A DNA stretch of 64,000 nucleotides from Verrucomicrobiota bacterium (GTDB lineage Bacteria; Chlamydiota; Chlamydiia; Chlamydiales; Rhabdochlamydiaceae), in NCBI GenBank assembly GCA_018239715.1, contig JAFEGW010000014.1, forward strand, positions 32,040 through 96,039, written 5' to 3'. Below, in pieces: positions 1-6,737 of this stretch. Numbering within the stretch: position 1 is the first letter of the stretch; every line of letters begins with the position of its first letter. A program made the position numbers and the translations under genes. The notes under the pieces are model-generated. The model did no database searches, was not told the DNA's origin, and saw only the letters and a program-made list of their open reading frames with translations.

Positions 1-69
1 AAACAGAGAAAAGCCTAGCTCTCGTAAACCTTTAGAACAAATAATAATGAAGGGAAAGTTTGAGAAAAG

Positions 70-98
70 AATCGAGCAAGCCTAAAGCTTGCTCGATT
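70..98 (-). terminator. Intrinsic terminator after the 31-aa basic protein
   Basis: A perfect 12-bp inverted repeat (70-81 pairing with 87-98) encloses a 5-nt loop. On the minus strand it is followed by a pyrimidine-rich stretch with several T residues. It lies 12 nt past the stop codon of the tiny minus-strand gene at 111-206, so it is best read as that gene's terminator. This suggests the micro-gene is a separate transcription unit. Confidence 0.7.
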
Positions 99-110
99 TA
101 GAAAGCTGTC

Positions 111-206
111 TTATCGAGCAGCTTTTCTTGAACGACGTGCACGAGCACGTTTCGTTTTTCTTTTTTTAGAGGTTCTTCGAGCAGCTTTACGTGATTTCTT
201 AGCCAT
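111..206 (-). CDS. Tiny arginine/lysine-rich basic protein (31 aa)
   Basis: This reading frame encodes 31 residues beginning MAKKSRKAARR and ending RRSRKAAR; more than half are Lys or Arg. The start is supported by a purine-rich AAGGAGAT-type ribosome site just upstream on the minus strand, and a strong terminator hairpin follows the stop. The KKxR and RKAA segments resemble the composition of chlamydial histone-like proteins (HctB type), but the protein is far shorter and I cannot assign it to a named family. It probably binds nucleic acid or ribosomal RNA; that is inferred from charge only. Two other tiny basic genes lie in the same orientation at 841-915 and 981-1100. Confidence 0.65.
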   Translation of the reverse strand: MAKKSRKAARRTSKKRKTKRARARRSRKAAR

Positions 207-482
207 AATCATCTCCTTGTTGGCCTGTAGGATTTTAAGTTTATATTATCCGGCTCGGATTCTATAAACACGGTTTATACTCCCTACAATTCAACATATA
301 ATAAATAATTATTTTATATGCAAATGTTTTATTTTAAGTTTTTAATTTTCTTAAAAAAGAAAAAAATAGTTAGGGATAGTTAAAAAATTAACTTAGCTGT
401 GGTTGTGACATGAGCCCTTACAAAAAGAAAGTTTTCAAATATTCTCACAGATTCTAGTATGACTTAAAAAAATGAGCCTAAC

Positions 483-752
483 ATGACAAAAAAAATAGAC
501 GCAAGCATTTCCTTTTCAAAGAGTTATCCAGAAGCCCCCGCTCCTTCAATGAATGCTGCTGTAGAAAAAGTTGCCAAACCCCTACTAAGAAAGGTTTCTT
601 CTTCACCTCTTTATCTTTCCGGATCGCAAAATGCTAGAGCTGCAGTCGTTTATTGTAAGATACCCCTCTATGATAAGGGTTATTCCCCGCCTCGCGTAGC
701 GTACAAAAAAGAGACACGGCCCATCCACACTCTTGAGCGTTATTCGACTTAG
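483..752 (+). CDS. Small hypothetical protein (89 aa)
   Basis: An 89-residue frame beginning MTKKIDASISF, with Ser/Pro/Ala-rich sequence and no membrane segment or recognised domain. No clear Shine-Dalgarno sequence precedes the ATG. The gene stands alone between two minus-strand micro-genes and is followed by a strong hairpin at 806-832. The polar, proline-containing composition (PEAPAPS, SPPRVAYKK) resembles other lineage-specific chlamydial proteins, but no function can be assigned. It could also be a spurious frame. Confidence 0.45.
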   Translation: MTKKIDASISFSKSYPEAPAPSMNAAVEKVAKPLLRKVSSSPLYLSGSQNARAAVVYCKIPLYDKGYSPPRVAYKKETRPIHTLERYST

Positions 753-805
753 ATCGTTTGACTTAGTTTTGAATGGAAAGATGAGCAGCTCTAGATTTTA
801 GAATT

Positions 806-832
806 CAAAGAGGAGGAATAACCTCCTCTTTG
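806..832. terminator. Bidirectional hairpin between convergent small genes
   Basis: A perfect 11-bp stem (806-816 with 822-832) with a 5-nt loop lies between the plus-strand gene ending at 752 and the minus-strand gene ending at 841. It has no long T tract on either side, but its position between two convergent genes supports a terminator role. The stem contains GAGGAGG/CCTCCTC. Confidence 0.6.
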
Positions 833-840
833 ACTTTAAA

Positions 841-915
841 TTACCAAGACCAGCGAGATTTTGCACGGTAACGACGTGTAGCTTTCTTTTTCTTCTTTGC
901 TTTTTTCTTAGCCAT
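841..915 (-). CDS. Tiny lysine-rich basic protein (24 aa)
   Basis: Encodes 24 residues starting MAKKKAKKKKK and ending in an aromatic tail, RWSW. An AGAGGAAAT-type ribosome site lies just before the ATG on the minus strand. Although very short, it has a strong ribosome site, the same MAKK opening as the 31-aa protein at 111-206, and a hairpin beyond its stop. Such Lys/Arg-only mini-proteins could be ribosome-associated or nucleoid-associated. I know no family to cite. Confidence 0.6.
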   Translation of the reverse strand: MAKKKAKKKKKATRRYRAKSRWSW

Positions 916-980
916 AATTTCCTCTTTGTTTAGGGTAATACCCTATTTTTATTATTAAACTAATTTATTAAAAAATCAAT

Positions 981-1100
981 TTAATTATTAACTGAGTTAT
1001 TATTAGGCTTTCTACGCAACTTTAGACTCTTCTTCTTAGCCTTGAGTTTCGCAAACAAGGGATTATTCTTTATCGGTTTAATTTGTATTTTGGTCGCCAT
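981..1100 (-). CDS. Tiny basic protein (39 aa)
   Basis: Encodes 39 residues starting MATKIQIKPIKNNP with a central KLKAKKKSLKLRRK basic stretch and an Asn-rich tail. An AGGAAAG ribosome site precedes the ATG on the minus strand. It lies immediately upstream of the 24-aa basic gene (841-915) in the same direction, so the two may be co-transcribed, with the 65-nt AT-rich gap between them. Function unknown; charge suggests RNA or DNA contact. Confidence 0.6.
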   Translation of the reverse strand: MATKIQIKPIKNNPLFAKLKAKKKSLKLRRKPNNNSVNN

Positions 1101-1265
1101 TTTCTTTCCTAGGGGAGATGCATCCTTTTATCTATGAATGCAAATGCTAAAATACCCATCTTAAAAATAATGTAAATTATTTTTTTAAATAAATTTTATG
1201 TTATTACATTTTAGATACTTAGGATAGAATTGTTTTTAATGCTGAATCCATGGTATTCCAAAAAT

Positions 1266-1592
1266 ATGAAGTACTTTTTAGCCTTTCTTCTTTTATCCAC
1301 AAGCTTTGTCCTCCCGAAAGTTAATGGAGCTGAAGATCAGCAAACCTACAATGTCGCCCTCTATTATTCTCCTCGCTGTCCCTACTCTAAAAAAGTCCTG
1401 GCCTATCTCCAACAACATTCTTTGACGATTCCCCTAAAAAACGTTTTGGGAGATCAAGAGGCCAAAGACGAATTAGTTAAATATGGCGGCTATCTGATCG
1501 TCCCTTGTCTGGTCGTGAATGGAAACGCGATCTACGATGCCCAGAATATCATCGACTGGCTCTCTCAAAATCAACAATATTTATCTAAATAG
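1266..1592 (+). CDS. Exported glutaredoxin-like protein
   Basis: The protein has an N-terminal hydrophobic signal sequence (MKYFLAFLLLSTSFVLP) followed by a compact glutaredoxin fold. The active-site segment reads CPYSKK, a monothiol-type CxxS site, and a VPCLVVNG segment provides the cis-proline region and an extra Cys. Known glutaredoxins use glutathione to reduce disulfides or carry Fe-S clusters. Export would make this a periplasmic thiol protein. The frame is open further upstream (TTG at 1230, ATG at 1239), but the ATG at 1266 gives a proper signal-peptide n-region, so I chose it. No strong ribosome site distinguishes the options. Confidence 0.75.
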   Translation: MKYFLAFLLLSTSFVLPKVNGAEDQQTYNVALYYSPRCPYSKKVLAYLQQHSLTIPLKNVLGDQEAKDELVKYGGYLIVPCLVVNGNAIYDAQNIIDWLSQNQQYLSK

Positions 1593-1601
1593 GGTCTTAG
1601 A

Positions 1602-1622
1602 TTATCCTTGATCAAAGGATAA
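1602..1622. promoter_or_regulatory. Palindrome covering the permease ribosome-binding site
   Basis: An 8-bp perfect inverted repeat (1602-1609 with 1615-1622, 5-nt loop) ends 3 nt before the ATG at 1626. Its right arm contains the AAGGA that would serve as the ribosome site. It could act as an RNA hairpin hiding the Shine-Dalgarno sequence or as a repressor operator. No T tract follows, so it is unlikely to be a simple terminator for the glutaredoxin gene. Confidence 0.45.
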
Positions 1623-1625
1623 ATC

Positions 1626-3041
1626 ATGTTGGACTCTAAAAAATCCCGTCGTGTTTTGAGCATTTTTGTTTTAGCCATGCTGAACGTTTCAGTCATGGCA
1701 AGCCTCCGCAATCTTCCTCTTGTCGCCGAGTACGGCCTAGGATCTGTTTTCTACTTTTTACTGGTGGCTCTCTTATTTTTAGTGCCTTGCGCTCTCATCT
1801 CCGCTGAGCTGGCAACAGGCTGGCCCAAAACAGGAGGGATTTACATCTGGGTGAGGGAAGCACTCGGCGACCGTTGGGGATTTTTTGCCGTTTGGGTCCA
1901 ATGGGCCCATAACCTCTCCTGGTATCCTGTCATTTTATCGTTCGTAGCCACAACGCTCGCTTATGTGATCAACCCGGACCTGGGCTCCAACAAATACTAT
2001 GTCCTTGCGGTGGTCCTTGTCTCCTATTGGGGAATGACCCTTCTCAATTATCTCGGCATTAAGACCTCCAGTTGGTTTTCTACCTTAGGAGTGATCATCG
2101 GCACGATCCTCCCCGGCCTCTTTATTATCACCTTGGGGATTTCCTGGATTATGGGAGGACATCCGGCCCAAATCTCTTTTGACGTTGCCTCGATTTTTCC
2201 ACGGCCTGACAACATCAACAACCTCGTCTTTTTAGCCGGCATGTTCCTGGCGTTTGCCGGTCTCGAAGTCACAGCCGCCCATGCGGGAAATGTGATCAAC
2301 CCTCAAAAAAACTATCCCCGAGCGATCATTTTAGCTGCGGGGATCACTTTCCTTCTGTTCATGCTGGGATCGCTGGCAATTGCAGTAGTCATCCCTAAAA
2401 CCGAGATCAGTCTTGTCTCCGGGCTTATCGAGGCTTTCCACCGGTTTTTTAGCGTCTATAACCTCGAATGGATCCTGCCTATCATGGCCATCCTCTTGGT
2501 CATCGGCGCCATTGCAGAAGTGAATGCTTGGATCATTGGGCCTATCAAAGGCCTTTATGCAACATCGACCCATGGCAATCTTCCACCGTTTTTCCAAAAT
2601 CAAAATAAAAAAGGGGTTCCCACTCACCTGCTTCTTTTTCAAGCGATCATCGTGACCCTCTCGGCCCTTGTTTTCCTCCAAATGCCTACAATCAGCGCCT
2701 CCTATTGGATTTTGACGGCCCTTTCTGCTCAAAGCTACTTGGTCATGTATATTTTGATGTTCATTTCTGCCATTAAGCTCCGGTACTCCAAGCCCCATGT
2801 CCCAAGGGCTTATGAAGTGCCCTACAAAATGAAAGGCATGTGGACCTTTGCCTCCATTGGCATCCTCGCCTCTCTTTTTGCTATCTTTATGGCCTTTATT
2901 CCCCCTGCGCAGCTCCAAACCGGCAGTCTTTTCTTCTATGAAACATTCCTGATCTTAGGCCTCCTTATCATGTGCGGAATCCCTCTTATCATTTATCAGT
3001 TCCGCAAGCCTTCTTGGATGAGAAAAACAGCTGATGAGTAA
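1626..3041 (+). CDS. APC-superfamily amino-acid transporter (glutamate/GABA antiporter-like)
   Basis: A 471-residue integral membrane protein with about 12 hydrophobic helices. The first helix has the broken, Pro-containing APC pattern (RNLPLVAEYG), and the second and third carry ELATGWPKTGGIYIWVREA, typical of the GadC/XasA branch. APC carriers exchange or import amino acids across the inner membrane. Chlamydiae depend on host amino acids, so an uptake or exchange role is expected; the exact substrate cannot be read from sequence. The ATG is followed directly by a hydrophobic segment. The next gene, rarA, overlaps its end by 8 nt. A palindrome covers its ribosome site. Confidence 0.85.
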   Translation: MLDSKKSRRVLSIFVLAMLNVSVMASLRNLPLVAEYGLGSVFYFLLVALLFLVPCALISAELATGWPKTGGIYIWVREALGDRWGFFAVWVQWAHNLSWYPVILSFVATTLAYVINPDLGSNKYYVLAVVLVSYWGMTLLNYLGIKTSSWFSTLGVIIGTILPGLFIITLGISWIMGGHPAQISFDVASIFPRPDNINNLVFLAGMFLAFAGLEVTAAHAGNVINPQKNYPRAIILAAGITFLLFMLGSLAIAVVIPKTEISLVSGLIEAFHRFFSVYNLEWILPIMAILLVIGAIAEVNAWIIGPIKGLYATSTHGNLPPFFQNQNKKGVPTHLLLFQAIIVTLSALVFLQMPTISASYWILTALSAQSYLVMYILMFISAIKLRYSKPHVPRAYEVPYKMKGMWTFASIGILASLFAIFMAFIPPAQLQTGSLFFYETFLILGLLIMCGIPLIIYQFRKPSWMRKTADE

Positions 3042-4293
3042 CGCCCCTCTCGCAGAACAACTCCGCCCTCAGAAACTCGAAGAGATCGCCGGGCAAGCTC
3101 ATCTTTTGAGCGGCGATGGTTTTTTATCGCATCTAATCCGTGAGAAAAAACCTCTTTCACTGCTCCTTTGGGGACCTCCCGGTTGCGGTAAGACGACCTT
3201 GGCCCGTCTCTATGCCCAAGCCCTCGATGCCCATTTTCTTTCATTCAGCCCTCTGCTGCATGGGATCGGCGATCTCAAAAAAGTCATCGAAGACACCCGC
3301 AAATACCCGCTCCTTAATCGCCAGATCATCCTCTTTGTGGATGAGATTCATCGCTTTAATAAAGCCCAGCAAGATGTCTTCCTCCCCTTTCTGGAAAACG
3401 GCACGGTCATCCTGATCGGCGCTACCACCGAAAATCCCTCCTTTGCGCTCAATAAAGCTCTCCTCTCGCGTCTCCGGGTCCTTCAGCTAAAGGCCCTATC
3501 CGAGCCCGAGCTGGAACAGATCCTCCTGCGCTACGAGGCTGTCAAAAAACCGCTCCAGCTTTCTTCTGAAGCTAAAGCCCTCCTTCTTCAGCTTTCTCAA
3601 GGCGATGCCCGCCATCTACTCAATATGATCGAAAATCTGCAGGCAATCACCGGCCCTATTGATCCCGCCCGCCTCCAGCAGCTCGTCCAAAAGCGATCGG
3701 CGATTTACGACAAAGGCGATGATGGCCACTATCATCTCATTTCAGCGCTGCATAAAGCCGTCCGCGGCTCCGATCCCGATGCTTCGCTCTATTGGCTAGC
3801 CCGCATGCTCGAAGGGGGAGAATCCCCCGAATTCATCGCCCGCCGCATGGTCCGGATGGCTGTTGAAGATATTGGGCTGGCCGACCCGGAAGCCTTGCAA
3901 ATGACCCTTAACGCCTGGAGAGCTTACGATCAACTAGGATCGCCCGAAGGCGAGCTTGCGCTGGCCCAAGCTGTCATCTATCTAGCTCTCGCTCCTAAAA
4001 GCAATGCTGCCTATACCGCCTTTTCTGAGGCCAAAGAGCTGGCTTCCAAAACTACCCATCTTCCCCCGCCTCCTTGGATCATCAATGCGCCTACGCAAAT
4101 GATGAAAGAGTTCGGCTATGGCAAAAATTATCAATATGACCACGACCTACCTCAAGGATTTTCCGGGCAAAACTACTTTCCGGATGAACGTCACTCCTTC
4201 TATCACCCTGTTGAGAGAGGCTTTGAGCGCGAGATGAAAAAACGGCTCGATTACTTCACCAAACTGAGGAATGAACTCCATGGAAAGACCTAA
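3034..4293 (+). CDS. rarA: Replication-associated recombination protein A (AAA+ ATPase)
   Basis: A 419-residue AAA+ protein of the RarA/MgsA/Mgs1 family, which acts at stalled replication forks. It opens with [19 protein letters not shown], has a Walker A motif GPPGCGKTT near residue 48, a Walker [13 protein letters not shown] segment and sensor 1 GATTENPSF. The C-terminal family region contains [16 protein letters not shown] and the late [11 protein letters not shown] motif. Length matches the bacterial family (about 400-450). The ATG at 3034 overlaps the permease stop, and the downstream Nudix gene overlaps its 3' end, suggesting one transcript. In eukaryotes the homologue is WRNIP1. Confidence 0.93.
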   Translation: MSNAPLAEQLRPQKLEEIAGQAHLLSGDGFLSHLIREKKPLSLLLWGPPGCGKTTLARLYAQALDAHFLSFSPLLHGIGDLKKVIEDTRKYPLLNRQIILFVDEIHRFNKAQQDVFLPFLENGTVILIGATTENPSFALNKALLSRLRVLQLKALSEPELEQILLRYEAVKKPLQLSSEAKALLLQLSQGDARHLLNMIENLQAITGPIDPARLQQLVQKRSAIYDKGDDGHYHLISALHKAVRGSDPDASLYWLARMLEGGESPEFIARRMVRMAVEDIGLADPEALQMTLNAWRAYDQLGSPEGELALAQAVIYLALAPKSNAAYTAFSEAKELASKTTHLPPPPWIINAPTQMMKEFGYGKNYQYDHDLPQGFSGQNYFPDERHSFYHPVERGFEREMKKRLDYFTKLRNELHGKT

Positions 4294-4702
4294 AATCGGC
4301 GTCGGTGTCATTGTGGTTCAAAACGGGAAAACTCTCTTAGGAAAACGAAAAGGCTCCCACGGTACAAACCATTGGGCATCTCCCGGCGGCCATTTAGAAT
4401 TTGGAGAAACTATCGAGCAATGCGTCGAGCGGGAGCTCCGTGAAGAAACCGGTCTTATTCCCCTGTCGCAAAAACGAGGGCCCTGGACGAATGATATCAT
4501 GGGAGATAAGCACTATGTCACCCTCTGGGTCTTTGTGCAGGAGTTTGAAGGCATCCCCCAGCTCTTAGAACCTCACAAATGTGAAGGGTGGGAATGGTTC
4601 GATTGGAATGCACTGCCTCAGCCTCTCTTTGTTCCTGTTCAAAATCTGATCGAGCAACAAGGCATTGACCAACTGATGGATCCATCACAACTTACTTTTT
4701 AA
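4280..4702 (+). CDS. Nudix hydrolase (NUDT15/MutT-like)
   Basis: About 140 residues with a full Nudix box: a GGHLEFGE segment, then a seven-residue spacer and RELREETG. This matches G-x5-E-x7-REUxEExGU. The N-terminal VGVIVVQNGKTLLGKRKGS resembles NUDT15-type enzymes, which hydrolyse oxidised or modified nucleoside triphosphates. The actual substrate is unknown. An ATG at 4271 is also in frame. The ATG at 4280 has the GAGGA ribosome site at a better distance and starts close to the conserved domain. The gene overlaps the end of rarA, so it is probably in the same operon as a nucleotide-pool sanitiser. Confidence 0.88.
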   Translation: MERPKIGVGVIVVQNGKTLLGKRKGSHGTNHWASPGGHLEFGETIEQCVERELREETGLIPLSQKRGPWTNDIMGDKHYVTLWVFVQEFEGIPQLLEPHKCEGWEWFDWNALPQPLFVPVQNLIEQQGIDQLMDPSQLTF

Positions 4703-4834
4703 AACTTCTAAAAAAATTGTCTTTTAATTTTCACAACGCTATTCTTTTAAAGCCGGAAATAGTTCAGAGAATCAAGCTTAATGGAAAATAATTGCTCGAT
4801 TCTATGAACTTCCAAAAGGAAGGAGAAGTGCTTT

Positions 4835-5521
4835 ATGGCCATTATTGCTCAAAATATCCGCTATCAAATAAGCTCATATGAACAGTTTAAAAAAGAAGTC
4901 CTCGCTAAACTGGATTCCGAAAATACCCTCATAAAATACTACGCTGTGTCTATTACATTTTACACCATCAAAGGACAGGAAAAGCAGCAATCAGATGTCT
5001 TTGGGGTTGACTACACTAACCACGTGGGAATTGCCAAGGATGATCGGGAGTTATACGAGCTACTTAAAAAAGAATTCTCCGATACAGTTAAAGAAAAAAA
5101 ACATCAAGTATCTGCTGAGCAATATCAAAGCCAAAAAGCATCCCTTCAGATATTGCAGGGGCCTTTAGAGTCACCTCAAGTGCAACAATGCTTGAGAGAT
5201 TATCGTATCAACCGTCGAGGCGCCCCTTTAGAATTTTTAAAAGAAGATCTTCAAAAGATTCCCGGTGAATACCGCAAGGTGCAGGATACCAAACGGCTAT
5301 GTCAAAAAATGATACAGGTCATCTATATTGACCCGCAAGAAAAAGAAATAACGGCTACCTACCAAGAAACCTTCGAAACTAAATGCAATCAATGCAGCAA
5401 GATGGAAACAGTGGCCCACAAATTGCACATGTGCACACGATGTCATGAAGCTTTATATTGCAATAGAGAATGCCAAACGGCTCATTGGCGTGCACACAAA
5501 CTGGTCTGCTTGAAACCGTAA
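4835..5521 (+). CDS. Protein with C-terminal MYND-type zinc finger
   Basis: A 228-residue soluble protein. The last 45 residues form a clear MYND finger: CNQC, then CTRC, YCNREC, HWRAH and a final C, giving the C-C-C-C-C-C-H-C ligand order. MYND fingers are protein-interaction modules common in eukaryotic regulators and rare in bacteria. The remaining N-terminal region, rich in Lys/Glu/Gln, matches nothing I recognise. A strong AAGGAGA ribosome site precedes the ATG. The combination of a eukaryotic domain, no membrane segment and an isolated position suggests a host-directed effector in an intracellular bacterium. That role is inference. The gene is flanked downstream by a structured non-coding gap. 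Confidence 0.85.
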   Translation: MAIIAQNIRYQISSYEQFKKEVLAKLDSENTLIKYYAVSITFYTIKGQEKQQSDVFGVDYTNHVGIAKDDRELYELLKKEFSDTVKEKKHQVSAEQYQSQKASLQILQGPLESPQVQQCLRDYRINRRGAPLEFLKEDLQKIPGEYRKVQDTKRLCQKMIQVIYIDPQEKEITATYQETFETKCNQCSKMETVAHKLHMCTRCHEALYCNRECQTAHWRAHKLVCLKP

Positions 5522-5529
5522 AAGAAGAC

Positions 5530-5592
5530 CTCCCTACCTGCTGGGACAAATTCGAAACACTATTATAGAACGTCGACAGCGAAGTAGGGAGG
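5530..5592. other. Nine-base inverted repeat in the non-coding gap
   Basis: A perfect 9-bp inverted repeat (5530-5538 with 5584-5592) encloses 45 nt. It starts 9 nt past the MYND gene stop. The arms are CCTCCCTAC and GTAGGGAGG. It may be a transcript-end stem or part of a structured RNA that continues to about 5690. No open frame is supported here. Confidence 0.4.
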
Positions 5593-5607
5593 AGAGAAAT
5601 TGTCTTT

Positions 5608-5687
5608 ACTCAAGCCTGTAGGATTATAGTCTGTTAATGAGACAGATCTATCGTCTACCCTCTTTTAGAGGTTATGGTTCCTTGAGT
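5608..5687. ncRNA. Possible three-way-junction RNA
   Basis: An 80-nt segment closes on itself with a perfect 7-bp stem (5608-5614 with 5681-5687). Inside are a 5-bp hairpin (5630-5634 with 5642-5646) and another 5-bp hairpin with a 3-nt loop (5659-5663 with 5667-5671). The arrangement superficially recalls a tRNA but lacks a T-arm GTTCGA sequence and an anticodon arm of normal geometry. It could be a small RNA, a degraded RNA gene or chance. The strand is undetermined because the helices are possible on either. Confidence 0.25.
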
Positions 5688-5793
5688 GAGCATCGACTAA
5701 CACAAAGTGTAGTCTGATATTCGACAACTTCTTTAAAGCTCGCCCTTATTTTTAGAATAGTATAATTCTATTAATAAGTCAAATAAATTTATA

Positions 5794-6429
5794 CTATTTT
5801 GAAACTAAATGATAATAAACTTCGCCTGTCCCCCAAGAAAAAGAAACAGGAAACTGATCCTTCAGTTCAAAGCCCTCTAAAGGATAACTGACGGTGATGA
5901 TTTTAGCCCCCTCTGGGAGAACTTTTAGCTTCTCAGTCAGCTCACGGACAAACTCCTCCGAAAAGATCGTTCCGTAAAAGAAAACAAAGGTGGCCTGGCT
6001 AAAGTCGTAATTTCTGAGATCCTCGCAAAGAAAAGAGGCATTCTCTACTGAGTATTGCTCTTTTAACCGCGAGGCCTGATCGATAAAATCTCTCATCTTA
6101 TCGATCCCATGGACCTGGCATCCATAATGATGGGCTAAAAAGAACACGCCCCGCCCCCGGCCGCAGCCTAAATCGACCATCTTGTCTTCGGGCTTCAGGC
6201 CGCACCGGTCCGCGATCTGCTTTAAAGAGCAGAGAGGAGTTTCTCCATAAGGGAATGCCTCTTTCAGACGGAAGGGATTAGGGCCCTGGAGAAGAGCCTG
6301 GTCTAAAGCTTGGAACTTACGATCATGATAGAACAGCTTGCGGACACGCCGCTGCTGCAGCCCTTCATAAACCTTCACAGCAACATGCAGATATAAAAGC
6401 TCAAAAGCTTCAACGATTTTACCTAACAA
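5794..6429 (-). CDS. Class I SAM-dependent methyltransferase
   Basis: A 211-residue protein with the SAM-binding glycine motif MVDLGCGRGRG followed by GIDKMRDFIDQA (motif II acidic residue), the usual Rossmann-type methyltransferase core. The lead-in GETPLCSLKQIADRCGL resembles DOT1-like or small-molecule methyltransferases, but the substrate is not predictable. The N-terminal 40 residues are basic (RRVRKLFYHDRK). It is the last gene of a minus-strand run sdaA-pfp-membrane protein-methyltransferase, with only 3 nt between it and the preceding gene, so it is likely co-transcribed. Confidence 0.75.
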   Translation of the reverse strand: MLGKIVEAFELLYLHVAVKVYEGLQQRRVRKLFYHDRKFQALDQALLQGPNPFRLKEAFPYGETPLCSLKQIADRCGLKPEDKMVDLGCGRGRGVFFLAHHYGCQVHGIDKMRDFIDQASRLKEQYSVENASFLCEDLRNYDFSQATFVFFYGTIFSEEFVRELTEKLKVLPEGAKIITVSYPLEGFELKDQFPVSFSWGTGEVYYHLVSK

Positions 6430-6432
6430 AAT

Positions 6433-6726
6433 TTAAGCTTTGTTAGATTTAAGAGTAAAGTAGACAGCTGCCACCAAAGAGCTTAGTGTAGCGACAGCTC
6501 CTATAACCCCTGCAGCTAAAAAAGCCTTATTGGCAAGAGTTCGTTTTTTTCCAGTCTGTTCTGTCGCTTGTATCCCGAGACCACAGCATGTTGTCACCAC
6601 TGCGGTTATCATTGCAGCTTTCAGAAAAAATTTTGGCATCCTGAAAAGCTCATTTATTCTTGCTTGTTCTTGCTGCCATGCTTGATCAAAGTTTGGACGA
6701 AGAAGAACAGGTCGTGTCGTTGCCAT
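6433..6726 (-). CDS. Small hypothetical membrane protein (97 aa)
   Basis: A 97-residue protein with a polar N-terminus (about 30 residues, containing QQEQARINELFRM) and two hydrophobic helices, roughly residues 35-53 and 68-91, joined by a short basic loop (TGKKRT). It ends in a Lys-containing tail. No domain is recognised. It sits between pfp and the methyltransferase in a compact minus-strand operon. Paired helices with a short basic turn recall small inclusion-membrane-type proteins of Chlamydiae, but this is only a topological resemblance. Confidence 0.6.
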   Translation of the reverse strand: MATTRPVLLRPNFDQAWQQEQARINELFRMPKFFLKAAMITAVVTTCCGLGIQATEQTGKKRTLANKAFLAAGVIGAVATLSSLVAAVYFTLKSNKA

Positions 6727-6737
6727 CGTGGGCTCCT

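Noticed and set aside
2048..3244. Minus-strand frames over the transporter and rarA start
   Set aside because: Both genes on the plus strand have intact family motifs; the antisense frames have none.
5608..5687. tRNA gene
   Set aside because: It has a 7-bp closing stem but no T-arm consensus, no proper anticodon arm and abnormal loop sizes; kept only as a weak structured-RNA candidate.
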